NCBI RefSeq assembly: GCF_030490285.1
Contig: NZ_CP129884.1
Location: 4,278,001 to 4,342,000, forward strand
Reading direction: 5' to 3'
DNA: 64,000 bases
Source: Methylomonas montana
Lineage (GTDB): Bacteria; Pseudomonadota; Gammaproteobacteria; Methylococcales; Methylomonadaceae
The notes under the pieces are model-generated. The model did not search any database and was not told the DNA's origin. It was given only the letters and a program-made list of their open reading frames with translations. The position numbers and the translations under genes were made by a program. This document shows, one piece after another, positions 61,797 to 64,000 of this stretch; positions within the stretch are counted from its first letter, which is position 1, and each line of letters starts with the position of its first letter.

Positions 61797-62627
61797 ATGA
61801 AAAGCCTTCGCAACGACGCCCCGATTGGCGTATTTGACTCAGGTGTAGGAGGATTATCCGTTCTGCGCGCAATCCGCGACGAACTCCCCGCGGAAAGCTT
61901 GCTGTACGTGGCCGATTCCGGCTATGCGCCCTACGGCGACAGGGATGCGGGTTTTATCGCGGATCGGGCGACCAAGATTACCGAGCTTCTGCTCGAATAT
62001 GGCGTTAAGACAGTGGTGGTCGCCTGCAACACGGCCACCGTGGTGGCTATCGAAAAACTTCGCTCATGGTGTCCGGTACCCGTGGTTGCCATGGAGCCGG
62101 CCATTAAACCGGCGGCACAACGCACCAGGTCCGGCGTGGTCGGCGTACTGGCCACCAGCCAGACACTGGCAAGCCCAAGCGTCGCCAGGCTCTGCGCAGC
62201 CCACGGTAAAAACATTGAAATTCTGTTACAGCCCTGCCCAGGATTGGTGGAGCAGGTCGAAAAAGCTGAATTGACCAGCGATACCAGCCGCGCCCTTCTG
62301 ATCCGCTATATCTCGCCGCTGCTGGAAGCCGGAGCCGACACACTGGTGCTCGGCTGTACTCATTATCCATTTCTTAACAAACTCATTCGGGAGATCGCCG
62401 GCCCGGACGTTGCCATCGTCGACCCCGCCACCGCAGTGGCGAAGGAAGTGGCGCGGCGTCTTGGAGACCAGCGCGTATCCTCGCTTCGCAGCAGCCCGGC
62501 GGCGGCCAGATTTATCTCAAGTGCAGCGGCCGATGACGCGAGCGCCATCATATCGGCGTTGTGGGGCAACAGCGTGATCGTGCATGGCATCGAGCAGCAT
62601 CGCTCGAACCAGGTCACCGCGCGCTAA
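61797..62627 (+). CDS. murI: Glutamate racemase MurI
   Basis: 276 aa from ATG 61797; a longer in-frame extension upstream has no ribosome site. GVFDSGVGGLSVLRAI opens the fold; the two catalytic cysteines are in VVACNTATVV and LGCTHYPF. It makes D-glutamate for peptidoglycan and is a core chromosomal gene, which supports chromosome here. Confidence 0.93.
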   Translation: MKSLRNDAPIGVFDSGVGGLSVLRAIRDELPAESLLYVADSGYAPYGDRDAGFIADRATKITELLLEYGVKTVVVACNTATVVAIEKLRSWCPVPVVAMEPAIKPAAQRTRSGVVGVLATSQTLASPSVARLCAAHGKNIEILLQPCPGLVEQVEKAELTSDTSRALLIRYISPLLEAGADTLVLGCTHYPFLNKLIREIAGPDVAIVDPATAVAKEVARRLGDQRVSSLRSSPAAARFISSAAADDASAIISALWGNSVIVHGIEQHRSNQVTAR

Positions 62628-62690
62628 CCCACCATGATTCGCCTGTAGAGCAAAGCACGAAGGACCCGGATACTATTCGCCAGCCAAGAT

Positions 62691-63332
62691 ATGAGCATGT
62701 ACGTCCCCAAACAATTCGAGGAACCGAGCGTTGAGACGATGCACGAACTGATCCGTGCGCAGCCCTTGTCCACATTGGTCACATTATCCTCGGACGGCTT
62801 GAACGCCAATCACATTCCGCTGCATTTATCCGAGTCGCCAGGGCCGTTTGGTACGCTGCGCGGCCATGTCGCCCGCGCTAATCCGGTGTTGGCTGACTTT
62901 ACCGGTACGACCGAGACTCTGGCCATTTTCCATGGCCCCAATGCCTACATTAGCCCTTCTTGGTATGCGACCAAAAAACAAACCGGAAAAGTCGTGCCGA
63001 CCTGGAACTACAGCGTGGTGCACGCCTATGGTTGCGTACGTGTCGTGGACGACACGCTCTGGTTGCGCGCGCAACTTGAGATGCTGACCAGGCATAACGA
63101 AGCGTCGTTTCCCGAGCCATGGGCGGTGGCCGATGCACCCGCCGAATTCACCGACAGTTTATTAGCGGCTATTGTCGGCGTGGAAATGGTCATCACCCGG
63201 CTAACCGGCAAATGGAAGGTGAGCCAGAATCAACCGCCGCAGAATCAGGCCAGCCTGATTGCCGGCTTGCAGGCCAGTGGTTTACAGTCTATGGCCGCCT
63301 TGGTGGAGACCGGCGCGAAACAGGCGCACTGA
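62691..63332 (+). CDS. PaiB-like FMN-binding negative regulator
   Basis: 213 aa from ATG 62691 (ATG 62697 also possible). MYVPKQFEEPSVETMHELIRAQPLSTLVT, then NHIPLHL, ISPSWYATKKQTGKVVPTWNYSVVHAYG and the C-terminal VEMVITRLTGKWKVSQNQP are diagnostic of the PaiB family. Described members bind FMN and affect protease and sporulation genes in Bacillus; the role here is unknown. Confidence 0.9.
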   Translation: MSMYVPKQFEEPSVETMHELIRAQPLSTLVTLSSDGLNANHIPLHLSESPGPFGTLRGHVARANPVLADFTGTTETLAIFHGPNAYISPSWYATKKQTGKVVPTWNYSVVHAYGCVRVVDDTLWLRAQLEMLTRHNEASFPEPWAVADAPAEFTDSLLAAIVGVEMVITRLTGKWKVSQNQPPQNQASLIAGLQASGLQSMAALVETGAKQAH

Positions 63333-63523
63333 TTGCGTTGAGCAATACCGCTAAGCGCTCTATCAAGCTGCTGGCTGGACTCGTGACGAACAGTTTTTGA
63401 TTTATCAATTTACCCTGCCGATCTGAATCGCTTGGGATTCGGGAACGAACCCAATTCTAAATTGCCTGAAAGGTTTTCCAGGTTATCACGACCAACAGCC
63501 ATAACCCATCACTGGAGGCGAAC

Positions 63524-64000
63524 GTGACCAGCGCGACAGAATACGATTTATGCATCATCGGCGGTGGCGCGGCCGGCTTGGTGGTAGCCGCCGGCGCGGC
63601 GACGCTGGGCGCAAAAGTGGCATTGGTGGAAAAACGGGCGCTGGGTGGCGATTGTCTGTATTACGGCTGTGTGCCAAGCAAAACCTTGATTCACAGCGCC
63701 AAGGTGGCGCAAACCATGCGCGATGCCAACCGCTTCGGCATCGCCGCACACACGCCGGCCATCGATTTGTCGCTGGTGATGCAACGGGTGCAAAGTGTGA
63801 TCGAACAGATCGAGCCTAACGACAGCCCGGAACGCTTTGCCGCATTGGGCGTGGAGGTAATTTTCGGTGCCGGTCAATTTGCCGGTGCCGATGAATTTGT
63901 CGTCAATGCTCGAACCTTGCGTGCCAGAAAATTTGTGATCGCCACCGGCACCCGCCCGGCGGTCCCCGCCTTGCCAGGCCTGGAAAATACGCCGTATTTG
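63524..64000 (+). CDS. FAD-dependent disulfide oxidoreductase, 3' end outside window
   Basis: GTG 63524 follows GGAGG and the frame is open to the window end (159 codons). FAD-binding CIIGGGAAGLVVAAGAATLGAKVALVEK and the redox-active GGDCLYYGCVPSKTLIHSAK mark the class I pyridine nucleotide-disulfide family. The LYYGC spacer resembles the mercuric reductase-like group more than lipoamide dehydrogenase (LNVGC), but the HMA domain and C-terminal Cys pair that define MerA cannot be checked here. Confidence 0.88.
   Translation, partial: MTSATEYDLCIIGGGAAGLVVAAGAATLGAKVALVEKRALGGDCLYYGCVPSKTLIHSAKVAQTMRDANRFGIAAHTPAIDLSLVMQRVQSVIEQIEPNDSPERFAALGVEVIFGAGQFAGADEFVVNARTLRARKFVIATGTRPAVPALPGLENTPYL

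Noticed and set aside
63524..64000. merA completing the mer module
   Set aside because: It lies 58 kb away beyond the element boundary, and the diagnostic C-terminal cysteine pair is outside the window.

Overview
The window looks like part of a gammaproteobacterial genome of roughly 50 % G+C. A methanotroph of the Methylococcales (Methylomonas-like) is my guess from overall gene style; no methane-oxidation gene is present to prove it. Positions 1 to about 50443 form a mosaic mobile region. From there to 64000 the genes look like ordinary chromosome. The junction is a 3'-half copy of a tRNA-Thr(CGT) gene at 50399-50443, the usual footprint of an element integrated into a tRNA 3' end.

The mobile backbone resembles SXT/R391 ICEs and IncC plasmids: slt-flhD-flhC type activator genes (14794-16290), traF-traH-traG on the minus strand (18419-24112), a probable oriT next to mobI (24113-25071), traI-traD-DUF4400 (26926-31747) and umuDC (33025-34802). 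Inside this backbone sits a replication module: a TrfA-type initiator, eight 17-bp iterons at about 22-bp spacing and a consensus DnaA box (25112-26322). The remaining mating-pair genes (traL, E, K, B, V, C, W, U, N) are not in the window. A DNA-repair block (umuDC, lexA, exonuclease/GIY-YIG fusion, SRAP protein) follows.

The left part is a nest of transposons whose boundaries can be read directly. A 9545-bp IS21-type element (2437-11981) is flanked by the 6-bp repeat CTCGAT and splits a gene that rejoins in frame when it is removed. Inside it a 2473-bp element (2875-5347), with about 165-bp inverted ends and a 6-bp repeat ATTACC, carries merR-merT-merP plus a CopZ-like gene but no transposase and no merA. 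It inserted after codon 3 of an FlhE-like gene. The same IS21-type element carries a cluster of a repressor and two paralogous membrane proteins that share a QRNAGRDY-type motif. An IS630 element (13235-14326) splits a tyrosine recombinase that also heals in frame. A Tn402-like miniature element (16376-17699) with vapBC sits downstream of flhC. A group II intron (about 38397-40382) and an IS1182 element (47089-48829) lie further right.

The right flank (50444-64000) holds an Old Yellow Enzyme, a Rieske protein, a protoglobin/Roadblock pair, a zinc alcohol dehydrogenase, a tightly packed PiT transporter-ArsM-sigma factor-zinc finger operon, a glutathione transferase, murI, a PaiB-like protein and the start of a flavin disulfide reductase.
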